From contig NZ_VTHK01000004.1 in NCBI RefSeq assembly GCF_009765355.1, positions 342,555 to 406,554 on the forward strand: a stretch of 64,000 nt of DNA. The letters run 5' to 3'. Positions 26,548-35,118 of the stretch are shown here, in pieces. The stretch's first letter is position 1, and every line of letters starts with the position of its first letter. The position numbers and the translations under genes are program-made. The DNA comes from Amycolatopsis anabasis. Lineage in GTDB: Bacteria > Actinomycetota > Actinomycetes > Mycobacteriales > Pseudonocardiaceae. The notes under the pieces were generated by a model. The model saw only the letters and a program-made list of their open reading frames with translations. It was not told where the DNA came from and searched no databases.

Positions 26548-27330
26548 TCATATCCACGCTTTCCAGCGGCGGAAGCCGGCTTCGGCGTCGATGACCCGGC
26601 CGGTGACCGTGGCGGCGTCGCGGCTCAGCAGCATCGCGACCACGTTCGCGGCCTCCTCCGGCGAGTTCCAGCGACCGGCGGGCATCGCGCGTTCGACGCC
26701 GCGGTTCAGTTCCTCGGTCGCCCATCCGGTGTCGGTGGGGCCCGGGTTGACGCAGTTCACCGTGATCCCCTGCTCGACGAGCGCGTCGGAGAGGGTGAGC
26801 GTGAGCTGGTGCAGGGTTCCCTTGGTCGTCGCGTACGGGATCTCGTCGCACATCGGGGCGAGGTGTTGCCCGGACGTGAACAGCACCACCCGGCCGCCCG
26901 CCGGGGTGTTCCGATACTGCGCCGCAAACGCTTGCACCAGCAGTAACGTGGCACGGACGTTGATCGCCCAGGTGCGGTCGAGTTCGGCCGCGGTGAGCTC
27001 GGGCAGCGTGCCCAGGGAGCTGCGGGCGTGGTTCACGATCAGTGTGTCGAGGGTGCCGAAGCGGTCGTTCGCGGCGCGGATCAGGCGGGCGGGGGCGTCC
27101 GGGTCTTCGAAGTCGGCCTCGGCGTGCGCGAGGGTTGGGCCTTCACCGCCGAGCGCGGCGAGCACTCCGGGCATGCCGCCGGGGTCGGCGCCCCAGGGCT
27201 CGGTCTCGTCGTAAGGCGCCCACGACTGCGCGAAAACCTGGGCCCCGTCCGCCAGCAGGCGGCGGGCGATCGCGAAGCCGATCCCCTTGCGGCGGCTCAC
27301 ACCGGTGACCAGTGCGGTACGGGTCGGCAT
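26548..27330 (-). CDS. Short-chain dehydrogenase/reductase
   Basis: 260-residue classical SDR. NAD(P) site TGVSRRKGIGFAIARRLL at the N-terminus, LIVNHAR replacing the usual NNAG, catalytic Ser in LFTSGQ, Tyr and Lys in PYATTKG, and the C-terminal VTGRVIDAEAGF. The likely reaction is reversible alcohol/ketone oxidation; the substrate is unknown. The start is placed at ATG 27330, immediately before the Rossmann strand, rather than at GTG 27351. A stand-alone gene; the polyol locus lies 1.6 kb away on the other side of GNAT and dinB and need not be linked. Confidence 0.85.
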   Translation of the reverse strand: MPTRTALVTGVSRRKGIGFAIARRLLADGAQVFAQSWAPYDETEPWGADPGGMPGVLAALGGEGPTLAHAEADFEDPDAPARLIRAANDRFGTLDTLIVNHARSSLGTLPELTAAELDRTWAINVRATLLLVQAFAAQYRNTPAGGRVVLFTSGQHLAPMCDEIPYATTKGTLHQLTLTLSDALVEQGITVNCVNPGPTDTGWATEELNRGVERAMPAGRWNSPEEAANVVAMLLSRDAATVTGRVIDAEAGFRRWKAWI

Positions 27331-27372
27331 GCCCCGGAGTGTCCGGATCACCGCCCGGCCCGGTCAACCGAA

Positions 27373-27879
27373 TTACCGCTCGCTGAGTTCGGTGCGGAAC
27401 GGGCGCAGGCCGCGCTTGCGGTAGTTCGGCATCGCATGGGGGTGGTCGAGGGTCGAGGTGTGCAACCAGACTCGGCGCACTTCGCCGTCGGAGTGCGGGA
27501 ATTTCCAGGCGCGTTCGAGGACGAGGGTGAGCGCGTGGCCGCCGATGCCCCGGCCGACCGATTCGGGGACCAGCCCGAACGTCGTGATCTCCACCTGGCC
27601 GCCGTCCTGGCCTTCGAAATCGGCGAGGCCGGCGATCTCCTCGCCATGGCGGATCAGCCAGAACTCCCGCCGCGGGTGAGCGAGGAAGTCGCCCCATTGC
27701 GCGTCGGTCCACGAGACGCTCGGCCATTCGTACGGTGTGCCGATCCGCACGGCCACCGAACGGATCAACGGGGAGGTGCGTTCGAGCCGTTCGAGGGACA
27801 CCCCGGGCACCGCCGCGGCCGGGCGCAACTCGGCGGGATCGGTCATCTCGAGGTGGGTGACGGTCTCTTCCCTGGGCAA
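27373..27879 (-). CDS. GNAT-family N-acetyltransferase
   Basis: 168 residues with the GNAT fold. The acetyl-CoA loop is in VEITTFGLVPESVGRGIGGHAL, the preceding strand in EEIAGLADFEG, and the C-terminal strand in RVWLHTSTLDHPHAMPNYRKRGL. The small-molecule or peptide acceptor is unknown. It starts at TTG 27879 with GAAGGGA 6 bases upstream; a downstream GTG is possible. 42 bases separate it from the SDR gene downstream. Confidence 0.85.
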   Translation of the reverse strand: MPREETVTHLEMTDPAELRPAAAVPGVSLERLERTSPLIRSVAVRIGTPYEWPSVSWTDAQWGDFLAHPRREFWLIRHGEEIAGLADFEGQDGGQVEITTFGLVPESVGRGIGGHALTLVLERAWKFPHSDGEVRRVWLHTSTLDHPHAMPNYRKRGLRPFRTELSER

Positions 27880-27955
27880 GGCGATCCCTTCCGTTGCGGC
27901 ACTGCCCGCACGATATCTCTCGACAAGCGCGGTTTCGACCAGTTTGCTGGCCAGT

Positions 27956-28501
27956 ATGGGAAGACCGGCTGATCTGCCACCGCTGGCCGAAGAAGACCAC
28001 GTGTGCGCCGAATGCGACCTGAGTTATGCCGAACTGACCATCGACGAAGCGCTGGACAAGGTCCGGCGGCTACCCGGCGCTGTGCACGCGGCCGCGTTGG
28101 GTGTGCCGCCGGAGTTGCGGGTGCGGCGGCCGGAGCCGCGGACCTGGTCGGTGGTCGAGTACGCCTGCCACATCCGGGACGTCTACGCGGCCTACACCGT
28201 CCGCCTGTACCGGACCCGCACCGAAGAACGGCCCGCGGTGGAACCGCTGCTGCCCGATCGGCGGGTCGAGTGGTTCCGGTACAACTCGCTGGACCTGACC
28301 GCCGTTTTGCATGAAATTGAGTCCAATGTGGACGGATTCGTCGACGAGGTCGGTCAGGCCACCGACTGGGACCGTGTCGCGACCCGGCTGCCGCACGAGG
28401 TGCGCACCGCGCGCTGGCTGGTCCGGCAGGCCACCCATGAGGGGATCCACCACGTGCACGACATCACCGCGGTCGGCCGGGCGGTGCAGGCGACCGGTTA
28501 G
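27956..28501 (+). CDS. DinB/YfiT-like four-helix metal-binding protein
   Basis: 181-residue DinB-superfamily protein. The metal triad is likely formed by His in EYACHIRDVY and the two in ATHEGIHHVHD. RTWSVVEYACHIRDV and FRYNSLDLTAVL are typical of the family, which includes thiol transferases acting with mycothiol or bacillithiol. Its N-terminus has a CAEC motif. The start is taken at ATG 27956, where similarity begins, although the frame is open for another 219 bases upstream. Substrate unknown. Confidence 0.8.
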   Translation: MGRPADLPPLAEEDHVCAECDLSYAELTIDEALDKVRRLPGAVHAAALGVPPELRVRRPEPRTWSVVEYACHIRDVYAAYTVRLYRTRTEERPAVEPLLPDRRVEWFRYNSLDLTAVLHEIESNVDGFVDEVGQATDWDRVATRLPHEVRTARWLVRQATHEGIHHVHDITAVGRAVQATG

Positions 28502-28539
28502 GTCCCGGGCGCGGACGCGCGGTCTTGGGTGCGGGACCC

Positions 28540-28637
28540 GCGAACGTGTAACTCGTTGTCGCGAACGTGAAACTCGTGGTCCTGAGTGTGCAACTCGGGT
28601 GCGGGAAGGTGCAACTCGGGTGCGGGAAGGTGGGCAG
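28540..28637. repeat. 21-bp tandem repeats
   Basis: AACTCG recurs at 28550, 28571, 28592 and 28613, exactly every 21 bases, in drifting units such as GCGAACGTGAAACTCGTGGTC's core and GGGAAGGTGCAACTCGGGTG. Confidence 0.75.
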
Positions 28638-28649
28638 GGCGACTGGAAT

Positions 28650-28710
28650 GGGGAACTCGCACGACCGAAATGCGGGACTCGCACGACCGAAATGGGGGAC
28701 TCGCGCTGCG
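28650..28710. repeat. 22-bp tandem repeats (family shared with 11.7 kb)
   Basis: AACTCG/GACTCG at 28654, 28676 and 28698, every 22 bases, within units like GACTCGCACGACCGAAATG. The reverse complement matches the three units at 11688-11750. Confidence 0.75.
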
Positions 28711-28801
28711 GGGGCCTGGGGCGGCTCGCGGGGCGGGCTCGGTTCGCGGGCGGGCGAGGTGGGTTTGCGGGTGGGCCGGGGGCGGGGTTGGCGGCGGGGA
28801 G

Positions 28802-28829
28802 TTGTCCACATCGCCATCCGTTATCCACA
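28802..28829 (+). other. Two DnaA-box-like sites
   Basis: TTGTCCACA (28802-28810), the box preferred in high-GC actinobacteria, and TTATCCACA (28821-28829), the classical form, lie 19 bases apart in the same orientation next to a G-rich tract. No replication gene is nearby. Confidence 0.55.
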
Positions 28830-28945
28830 GATTTCCGCGGACCCCGTTTTCCGGGCGGTTCGTGGGTAGGCTGGACTCGGGGTCGCCCCCCAGGGAGTGG
28901 TGGGGGCTGGGCTGCACTGGGTTTGGTGGGGTGTTCTGGGTGGGG

Positions 28946-29608
28946 TTATTTGGGTTGGCCGTAGGTGTGGAGTTTGTTGACGACGTGGTTGATTTCGGTT
29001 TGGGGTAGGAGGGTTGGGGTGCCGGCGGCGCGGGCGGTGAGCCAGAGGTGGCAGACCCATTCCAGTTGCTGGGCTCGGTGGTAGGCGGCGGAGAGGGTGT
29101 CGCCGTAGGTGATGGTGCCGTGGTTGGCGAGCAGGCAGCCGTGGCGGTCGGTCAGGGCGGTGAGCATCGCGTCGGCCAGTTCGGTGGTGCCGAAGGTGGC
29201 GTAGGGCGCGACGCGGGCGGTGGGGCCGATGGTGGCGAGCATGTAGTGGATCGGCGGCACCTCTTCGACCAAAGTGGACACCGCGGTGGCGTGCACGGAG
29301 TGGGTGTGCACGACGGCGGCGATTTCGGCGCCGTCCGGGTCGGTGGCCTTGCGGTAGACGGTGAGGTGCATGGGCAGTTCGCTGGTGGGGCGCAGCGAAC
29401 CGTCCACAATAGATCCGTCCAGGGCGACCACCGGGATGTCGGCCGGGGTGAGGGCGTCGTAGTCCACGCCCGACGGGGTGACCGCGACCAGGTCCCCGGC
29501 GCGTGCGGAGACGTTGCCCGAGGTGCCGACCACGAGACCGTCGGCGGTCATGCGGCGGGCGTAGTCGCACACCGCGGCCCGCTGTTCCGCGAGGAGCAGT
29601 TCACCCAT
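28946..29608 (-). CDS. Class II aldolase (fuculose/ribulose-phosphate aldolase family)
   Basis: 220-residue zinc aldolase of the AraD/FucA type. Substrate loop TSGNVSARAGDLVAVTPSG, Glu in TSELPMHL, zinc ligands in VVHTHSVHA and a third His in the YHRAQQLEWVCHL helix. These enzymes cleave ketose-1-phosphates to dihydroxyacetone phosphate plus an aldehyde, or epimerise pentulose-5-phosphates. The ATG shares one base with the stop of the upstream FGGY kinase (TGATG), so the kinase product is probably its substrate. It is the last gene of the leftward polyol operon. Confidence 0.88.
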   Translation of the reverse strand: MGELLLAEQRAAVCDYARRMTADGLVVGTSGNVSARAGDLVAVTPSGVDYDALTPADIPVVALDGSIVDGSLRPTSELPMHLTVYRKATDPDGAEIAAVVHTHSVHATAVSTLVEEVPPIHYMLATIGPTARVAPYATFGTTELADAMLTALTDRHGCLLANHGTITYGDTLSAAYHRAQQLEWVCHLWLTARAAGTPTLLPQTEINHVVNKLHTYGQPK

Positions 29609-31062
29609 CAAAGCCTCCACAATCCGCGTGCCGCCGCCAGGGAAGCCTGGTAGTCGGCGTAACCCCGGTGGTAGAACTCGACATTCTCCGGCTGGACCTC
29701 GACGGTACGCGAGTCGCTCGCCCAGAGTTCGGCGTCGAACGGGCTGCCGAGCGATTCCGCGGCGACCAGCACGGCGCCGCGCGCGCCGACGCCCGGATCG
29801 CCGGGGATCACGATCGGGCGGCCCAGCACGTCGGCGAAGATCTGGGTCCATTCCGCCGAGCGGACCCCGCCGCCGCACGCGTACAGGCGCCCGGAAAGCC
29901 CGGCGGCTTCGAAGCAATGCCTTGCGGCGTAAGCGATCGACTCGCACAGCGCGCGCACGACGTCCGCCCGGCCGGTTTCCAGGCTCAGCCCGGCGAACTG
30001 CGCGCGGGCGGCCGCGTCGACGAACGGCGCGCGCTCGCCCGAGCTGGACAGGAACGGCAACGCGCGCACCCCGCCCGCGCCGGGCACGCTCGCGCCGAGC
30101 AGCGGGCCGATTTCCTCGACCTCGATCCCGAGCAGTTCGCACGCCCAGTCGATGCTCGCGGTGCCCACCATCGCGGGCATCGCGTGCAGGTACTCGCCTT
30201 CCGCCGGGGTGCTGAGGAACATCCCCGCCGGTTCGCCGGCCGGATCGATCGTGGCGTCGCGGGTGAGCACCTGGCAGGCCAGCGTGGTGCCCGCGATGAG
30301 GATCCCGTCGCCCGGTTCCCGGACCCCGGCGCCGATCGCGCTGGCCACCAGGTCGAACGGGCCCGAACTCACCGGCAGCCCTTCGGGCAGGCCGACCAGT
30401 GCGGCACCCTCGGCGTTCAGCCGGAACACCGCCTTCGCCGCCGGTTCGGCGAAGAGCGCGCGGCGGTGGGAAAGTCCGCAGGCCGCGATGGCCTCCTCGT
30501 CGTACCGGCGCGTCGCCGGGTCGAGGAACGGCAGCGACGCGTCCGAGACGTCGACGGTGATCTCGCCGGTCAGCCGCTGCACGACCGCGTCCACGCAGTA
30601 ACCCGCGACCACGGCCCGGTCCAGCGATTCCGGTTCCTGGGTGTCCAAATAGGACATGATCGCCGCGGCGCAGCCGGGGAACATGCCGGAGCCGGTGCGG
30701 CGGAACACTTCCCGGGTGACGCCGTCGGCCTGCCACTTGGCGAGCAGCGCGTTCGCGCGGCCGTCCAGCCAGGAGATCGCGGGCCGGACCGCGCGGCCGT
30801 CCGCGTCCCGCAGCCACAGGCCGTCGCCCTGGCCGGTCAGCGCGAGCGCGGTGACCGGGCCGTCCAGTTGCGCGGCCACTTCGCGGACGACCGTGGCGAC
30901 CGTGCCGATCACCTGGTCGAGATCCTGTTCGACCCGCCCGCCCGAGAGGTGCCGCACCTCGGAGCGGGTGCTCGCCTGTGCGATCGACACCCCGGCGGAG
31001 TCGAAGACCACCGCCTTGGTGAGCGAGGTGCCGATGTCGACGCCGATGATGTGACCATTCAT
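29608..31062 (-). CDS. FGGY-family carbohydrate kinase (operon copy)
   Basis: 484 residues. ATPase-fold phosphate loops GVDIGTSLTKAVVFDSAG at the N-terminus and YACGGGVRSAEWTQIFADV in the C-terminal half, with a sugar-binding Asp in ISWLDGRANALL. It should phosphorylate a ketose or polyol. Coupled by 1-base overlap to a class II aldolase, which favours a ketulose kinase such as fuculo-, xylulo- or ribulokinase. It starts 5 bases after the dehydrogenase stop. Confidence 0.88.
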   Translation of the reverse strand: MNGHIIGVDIGTSLTKAVVFDSAGVSIAQASTRSEVRHLSGGRVEQDLDQVIGTVATVVREVAAQLDGPVTALALTGQGDGLWLRDADGRAVRPAISWLDGRANALLAKWQADGVTREVFRRTGSGMFPGCAAAIMSYLDTQEPESLDRAVVAGYCVDAVVQRLTGEITVDVSDASLPFLDPATRRYDEEAIAACGLSHRRALFAEPAAKAVFRLNAEGAALVGLPEGLPVSSGPFDLVASAIGAGVREPGDGILIAGTTLACQVLTRDATIDPAGEPAGMFLSTPAEGEYLHAMPAMVGTASIDWACELLGIEVEEIGPLLGASVPGAGGVRALPFLSSSGERAPFVDAAARAQFAGLSLETGRADVVRALCESIAYAARHCFEAAGLSGRLYACGGGVRSAEWTQIFADVLGRPIVIPGDPGVGARGAVLVAAESLGSPFDAELWASDSRTVEVQPENVEFYHRGYADYQASLAAARGLWRL

Positions 31063-31067
31063 GGCGG

Positions 31068-32105
31068 TTACCGGGTGAGCACGTCGGGGTTGGCGACGTT
31101 GGCGAGCGCTTCGCCGCGGGCGTAGCGGCCGACCTCGGCGGCGACGATCTTCGCCGCCCGTTCGGCGGTCTGGCGGCTAGCCCCGGCCAGGTGCGGGGTG
31201 GCGATCACGTTCGGCGCGTCCCGCAGCGCCCAGTCGGCGGGCGGCGGCTCGATGTCGTAGACGTCCAGCGCGAGCGCGCCGAGCCGCCCGGACCGCAGCG
31301 CCGCGGGCAGCGGCGAGTAGTCCAGCAGCCCGCCCCGGGCGGTGTTCACCAGCACCGCGCCCTCGGGCAGCAGGGCGAGCTTCTCCGCGTCGATCAGGTT
31401 CCGCGTCTGCTCGGTGAGCCGGGCGTGCAAGCTGACCACCAGGCTCTGCCGCAGCAGGTCGTCCAGTTCGACGAGCTCGGCGCCGTCGGCGGTGATCCGC
31501 GCCGGGTCCGCGAACGGATCGGCCACCAGGACCCGCGCGCCGAACGCGAGCAGCACCTTGGCCACCCGCGAGCCGATCGCGCCGTAGCCGACCAGTCCGA
31601 CCGTGGAGCCCTCGAGCTCGATCCCGGTCTTGTCGTAGGCGTAGTAGTCACCGCGCCAGGCCCCGCCGAGCAGTTCCGCCGACGAGGTGGCGATCCGGCG
31701 CATCCCGGCGAGGATCATGCCGATCGCGAACTCGGCGGCCGCCGTGGCGTTCCGGCCGGGCGCGTAGGTCACCGCGACGCCCGCCTCGGTAGCCGCCGCG
31801 AGGTCGACGTTCACCGGGCCGCCCCGGCAGACCGAGACCAGTTTCAGTTCGGGCGCGGCGGCGAAGACCTGCTTGGTGAACGGCGCCATCTGGGTGACCG
31901 CGACCTCGGCCCCGGCCAGCGCCTCGATCACCTGCGCCTCGGTGCCGCTGGCCTCGTGCACGTTGGCGACCGGGCCGAACGGCTCCACCGGCCAGGGCAG
32001 CGAAAGCCTGCTGAACTCCTGGTCGCCGATTTCCGCGCGCACCTCGGAGATGAGCAGTTCGGTGCCGACGAATTCGTCTCCCGCAGCGAGTATCCGCAAC
32101 GTCAT
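31068..32105 (-). CDS. D-isomer-specific 2-hydroxyacid dehydrogenase
   Basis: 345-residue NAD-dependent dehydrogenase of the PGDH/hydroxypyruvate reductase type. NAD site VGLVGYGAIGSRVAKVLLAFG, catalytic Arg in LHARLTEQTRNL and catalytic His in IATPHLAGASRQT; a catalytic Glu is expected between. In this operon it could reduce a 2-keto acid such as glyoxylate or hydroxypyruvate made after aldol cleavage; that is inference. AGAGGA precedes the ATG. A hairpin lies just upstream, between it and the isomerase gene. Confidence 0.87.
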   Translation of the reverse strand: MTLRILAAGDEFVGTELLISEVRAEIGDQEFSRLSLPWPVEPFGPVANVHEASGTEAQVIEALAGAEVAVTQMAPFTKQVFAAAPELKLVSVCRGGPVNVDLAAATEAGVAVTYAPGRNATAAAEFAIGMILAGMRRIATSSAELLGGAWRGDYYAYDKTGIELEGSTVGLVGYGAIGSRVAKVLLAFGARVLVADPFADPARITADGAELVELDDLLRQSLVVSLHARLTEQTRNLIDAEKLALLPEGAVLVNTARGGLLDYSPLPAALRSGRLGALALDVYDIEPPPADWALRDAPNVIATPHLAGASRQTAERAAKIVAAEVGRYARGEALANVANPDVLTR

Positions 32106-32138
32106 TGTTCCTCTCCCACTACCCGCGGCGGTGCACGC

Positions 32139-32160
32139 CGCACTTGGCCGACAAAGTGCG
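32139..32160. terminator. Hairpin inside the polyol operon
   Basis: CGCACTT (32139-32145) pairs with AAGTGCG (32154-32160), with loop GGCCGACA. Nearly the same hairpin occurs at 56063-56084. Between two co-directional genes it may lower downstream expression or protect the upstream mRNA. Confidence 0.5.
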
Positions 32161-32162
32161 AG

Positions 32163-32627
32163 TCAGCTGGCCAGATGAGTCTGTTCGTAGTCGGTGATGT
32201 GCGCCACCTTGCCCGCGCTGGCCGACTCCGGGTCGAAGGTGTACCCGAGCCATTCGGTGACGATCTTCTTCGCGAGTTCCGGCCCGATCACCCGCGCGCC
32301 GAACGTGATGACCTGGCAGTTGTTGGATTTGATCGAGCGCTCGGCCGAGTAGGAGTCGTGCGCCACGGCGGCCCGCACGCCGGGCACCTTGTTCGCCGAG
32401 ATCGCCACGCCGATCCCGGTGCCGCAGACCAGCACGCCCCGATCGGCCTCGCCCGCGGCGATCTTCTCCGCGGCGGCGAGCCCGAGCACCGGGTACGCGC
32501 GGTCGTCGGCCGCGTCGGCGACCCCGAGGTCGATCACCTCGGTGACCCGATCATCGGCGCGAAGCAGTTCACGCACTTCGTTCTTGAGTCCCACACCGGC
32601 GTTATCCGCCGCCACCACAACACGCAT
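32163..32627 (-). CDS. RpiB/LacAB-type sugar-phosphate isomerase
   Basis: 154 residues of the RpiB fold. Base Cys68 in VLVCGTGIGVAISANKV, and SNNCQVITFGARVIGPELAKKIV. RpiB relatives isomerise ribose-5-phosphate, allose-6-phosphate or, in erythritol and threitol pathways of bacteria, erythrulose-4-phosphate to erythrose-4-phosphate. It follows the DhaK-type kinase with a 1-base TGATG overlap, so it probably takes that kinase's product. Confidence 0.88.
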   Translation of the reverse strand: MRVVVAADNAGVGLKNEVRELLRADDRVTEVIDLGVADAADDRAYPVLGLAAAEKIAAGEADRGVLVCGTGIGVAISANKVPGVRAAVAHDSYSAERSIKSNNCQVITFGARVIGPELAKKIVTEWLGYTFDPESASAGKVAHITDYEQTHLAS

Positions 32628-34333
32628 CAGCTTTCCTTCTCTGCCAGAACTCCGCCCACGGCGGTGACGATCAGCGCGAACGAGGTCGCGCCCGGGTCCG
32701 CGTGTCCCTTGCTGCGCTGCGCGAGCCGGGCCGCCCGGCCCTTGGCGGGCAGCAGGTCCGCGGTTTCCCGGGCGGCTTCGGTCGCCCGCTCGGCCGCGGC
32801 TCGCCAGGCGTCCGCGACACCCGATCCGGCCTCGGCCCGTTCGCGCAGCACGGCCCGGAACGGCTCGATCGCGTCGAGCATGGTCTTGTCGCCCGGTTCG
32901 GCCTTGCCCAGTTCGACGAACGCGCGCGCGGCGCCGTCCACCGCGTCCGCCAGCACCGGTGCGGTGATCTCCCCGGCGGCGAGTCCCGCCAGCCCGGCCC
33001 CGGTCTCGGCGAGCAGCACGCCGTAGAGCGCACCGGACGCCCCGCCCGCGGCGTCCGCGAGCGCGGTGCCCGCGGCCAGCAGCGCCCCGGAAACCGGTTC
33101 GCCGTCCCGTTCGGCGGCGCGGGCCGCCGCGACGGCCGCGCGCATGCCGCGGGTGATGCCGAGCCCGTGGTCACCGTCCGCGGCCACCGCGTCCAACCGG
33201 CCCAGCTCGTCCTCATTCGACTCGACGCTGGCCAGCGCGGCGGTCAGTACTCGATCGACAATCCCGTTTCCGGCCGCACCGGCGGAATCCGCGAGCACTG
33301 TGTCCACTGTGGACTCCAGTGGGACGGTTTCCAGGAGCGCGCCGGTGCTGCGGTAGCCGGGGGTGTCGCAGGGCGCCGCGTACAGCTCGGCGAGTTCGTC
33401 GTCGAGCACCAGCACCGACAGCGAGACGCCCGCCATGTCCAGGGAGGTGACGAACTCGCCCACCTCGGTGTGCAGCGAGCTGAGCCCGGCCGCGGCCAGC
33501 CGCTCGTGCACCCGGGTGTAGGTGACGAACATTTCCTCGTACTTGGTGCGGCCCAGGCCGTTGAGCAGCACCACGATCCGGCCGTCGCCGGTGGGAAGTT
33601 CGGGGAGCAGCCCGTCGACGAGTTCGTCGGCGAGTTCGGTCGCGTTCAGCCGGGAGACCGTGCGCACACCCGGCTCGCCGTGGATGCCGAGGCCGAGTTC
33701 CATCTCGTTCTCGCCCACGGTGAACAGCGGCTCGGGCGCGCCGGGCAGCGTGCAGCCGCCGAACGCCACCCCGAACGTGCGGGTGCGCGCGTTCGCCTTG
33801 ACCGCGGCCGCGTGCACGGCGTCCAGGTCGTAGCCGCGTTCGGCGGCCGCCCCGGCGATCTTGAAGACGAGGAAGTCACCGGCCACGCCGCGGCGGCGTT
33901 CGGGCCGGTCGGCGGGGCCGCTGGCGATGTCGTCGGTGACCAGGATGGTGCGGCTGTCCACGCCTTCCGCGGCGAGCCGCCGCGCGGCGAGGCCGAAGTG
34001 CAGCACGTCGCCCTGGTAGTTGCCGTAACCGAAGAGCACGCCGCCGCCGCTCTCCGCGGCCCGCGCGGTGCGGTAGACCTGCTCCGCGCTCGGACTGGTG
34101 AACACGTCGCCGACCACCGCGCCGTCGGCGAGGCCGGGGCCGACGAGACCGGCGAACGCCGGGTAGTGCCCGCAGCCGCCGCCGATGACCACCGCGACCT
34201 TGCCGTCCCGCGTCGGCTCCCGCCGCACCACGCCGTAGGCGTCCGGCACCTTACGAACGGTCCGCCCATACGCCGTGACGAACCCGTCCACCCAGTCGCG
34301 CTTGAACGTCTCGGGCTTGCCCAAAGTCGTCAT
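32627..34333 (-). CDS. Dihydroxyacetone kinase-family protein (DhaK-DhaL; possible erythrulose kinase)
   Basis: 568 residues. The DhaK domain (1-330) has VVIGGGCGHYPAFAGLVGPG and, near the substrate-binding His, ELGLGIHGEPG. The DhaL domain (about 370-568) has the metal/nucleotide motif AVAADGDHGLGITRG and GGASGALYGVLL. The single-chain form uses ATP. Known relatives act on dihydroxyacetone or on L-/D-erythrulose (LerK/DerK type). Pairing with an RpiB-type isomerase favours a tetrulose substrate, by inference. It overlaps the upstream HAD gene by 4 bases. Confidence 0.88.
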   Translation of the reverse strand: MTTLGKPETFKRDWVDGFVTAYGRTVRKVPDAYGVVRREPTRDGKVAVVIGGGCGHYPAFAGLVGPGLADGAVVGDVFTSPSAEQVYRTARAAESGGGVLFGYGNYQGDVLHFGLAARRLAAEGVDSRTILVTDDIASGPADRPERRRGVAGDFLVFKIAGAAAERGYDLDAVHAAAVKANARTRTFGVAFGGCTLPGAPEPLFTVGENEMELGLGIHGEPGVRTVSRLNATELADELVDGLLPELPTGDGRIVVLLNGLGRTKYEEMFVTYTRVHERLAAAGLSSLHTEVGEFVTSLDMAGVSLSVLVLDDELAELYAAPCDTPGYRSTGALLETVPLESTVDTVLADSAGAAGNGIVDRVLTAALASVESNEDELGRLDAVAADGDHGLGITRGMRAAVAAARAAERDGEPVSGALLAAGTALADAAGGASGALYGVLLAETGAGLAGLAAGEITAPVLADAVDGAARAFVELGKAEPGDKTMLDAIEPFRAVLRERAEAGSGVADAWRAAAERATEAARETADLLPAKGRAARLAQRSKGHADPGATSFALIVTAVGGVLAEKES

Positions 34334-35022
34334 GAGTGACCTCCCGATTCACTCAGGACGGGCTCGCCCAGATACGCCAGCAGTTTCCGGCGGACGTCGT
34401 CGTTGTTCTCGGCGATCTCGGCGGCCAGTTCCAGCGCGTCCGGCTTCGGCGGGTAGGTGGGGTTGGGCAGGGCGATCACGGTGAGCCCGGCGGCGGCCGC
34501 GGCGCGGATCCCGTTGCTGGAGTCCTCCACCCCCAGGCATTCGGCGCCCTGGCGGCCGAGCCGGGACGCGGCCTCCAGGTAGACGTCCGGATTCGGTTTG
34601 CCGCGCGGCACCTCGGCGCTGGACACGGTGGCGGTGAACTCGCCGGTGAGCCCGTGCGTGGCGAGCACCGCGTCGATCACCCGGCGGGCAGCCGAGGAGG
34701 CGAGCGCGACCGGCACCCGGGCGCCGACCTCGCGGACCATGGCGTCCGCGCCGGGCAGCAGCGGCGCCTCACCCGCCTCGATCGACGCGATCATGCCGTC
34801 GACCACGGCCCGCTCGACCTGCTCCACGGTGTCCGCGGTGCCGCTGCGCTCGGCGAGGTAGCTCGCCCATTCCGGCGCGCTCATGCCCTGGACCGTCGAG
34901 GTGTCCGCGCTGGTCCACTCGACCTGGTGCCGGGCCGCGTAGGCGACCCAGTTCTCCTCCCAGAGATGTTCGCTGTCGACGAGGACTCCGTCGAGGTCGA
35001 ACACGACCGCGGCGAGCGCCAT
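34330..35022 (-). CDS. HAD phosphatase, beta-phosphoglucomutase-like
   Basis: 230 residues with a complete HAD set: AVVFDLDGVLVDSEHLW with both Asp residues, Ser in ALASSAARR, Lys in PRGKPNPDVYLEAA and acidic GVEDSSNGIRAAAAAG. It resembles small-molecule phosphatases and beta-PGM. It is the first gene of the leftward operon, with the strong ribosome site GGAGGAGG before the ATG, and may remove dead-end phospho-sugars. The regulator's palindrome lies 26 bases upstream. Confidence 0.88.
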   Translation of the reverse strand: MALAAVVFDLDGVLVDSEHLWEENWVAYAARHQVEWTSADTSTVQGMSAPEWASYLAERSGTADTVEQVERAVVDGMIASIEAGEAPLLPGADAMVREVGARVPVALASSAARRVIDAVLATHGLTGEFTATVSSAEVPRGKPNPDVYLEAASRLGRQGAECLGVEDSSNGIRAAAAAGLTVIALPNPTYPPKPDALELAAEIAENNDDVRRKLLAYLGEPVLSESGGHS

Positions 35023-35047
35023 GGAACCTCCTCCATCACATCGTTGA

Positions 35048-35060
35048 TGTTAAGTTAACA
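35048..35060. promoter_or_regulatory. Operator O1, probably for the DeoR regulator
   Basis: Perfect odd palindrome TGTTAA-G-TTAACA, 26 bases upstream of the HAD start codon. The same sequence recurs upstream of the permease (36603-36615). CATCGTTGATG, another palindrome, abuts it at 35039-35049. Confidence 0.7.
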
Positions 35061-35118
35061 CCGAGTCCGGGATTTGTCACCGGCTCTTTTCTCAGCGAGG
35101 CTGCGATGCGGAGGAGAC

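Larger units (their letters stand above)
28502..28945. other. 444-base intergenic tract with repeats, G-rich DNA and DnaA-box-like sites
   Basis: No gene with coding character was found. In order: four 21-bp units (28540-28625), three 22-bp units (28650-28710), about 95 bases with long G runs on the + strand (28705-28800), two DnaA-box-like sites, then another G-rich tract to the aldolase stop. The parts are listed separately. Confidence 0.6.

Noticed and set aside
26548..27330. SDR as the missing polyol dehydrogenase of the catabolic locus
   Set aside because: It is separated by two unrelated genes and the repeat tract, and has no copy of the DeoR palindrome upstream.
27737..27955. N-terminal extension of the DinB protein
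   Set aside because: The 73 codons run antisense to the GNAT gene and show no DinB similarity; ATG 27956 begins the domain.
28540..28710. CRISPR array
   Set aside because: Units are 21-22 bp and directly abutting, with no unique spacers and no cas genes.
28802..28829. Chromosomal or plasmid replication origin
   Set aside because: Only two boxes, and no dnaA, dnaN, parAB or rep gene nearby.
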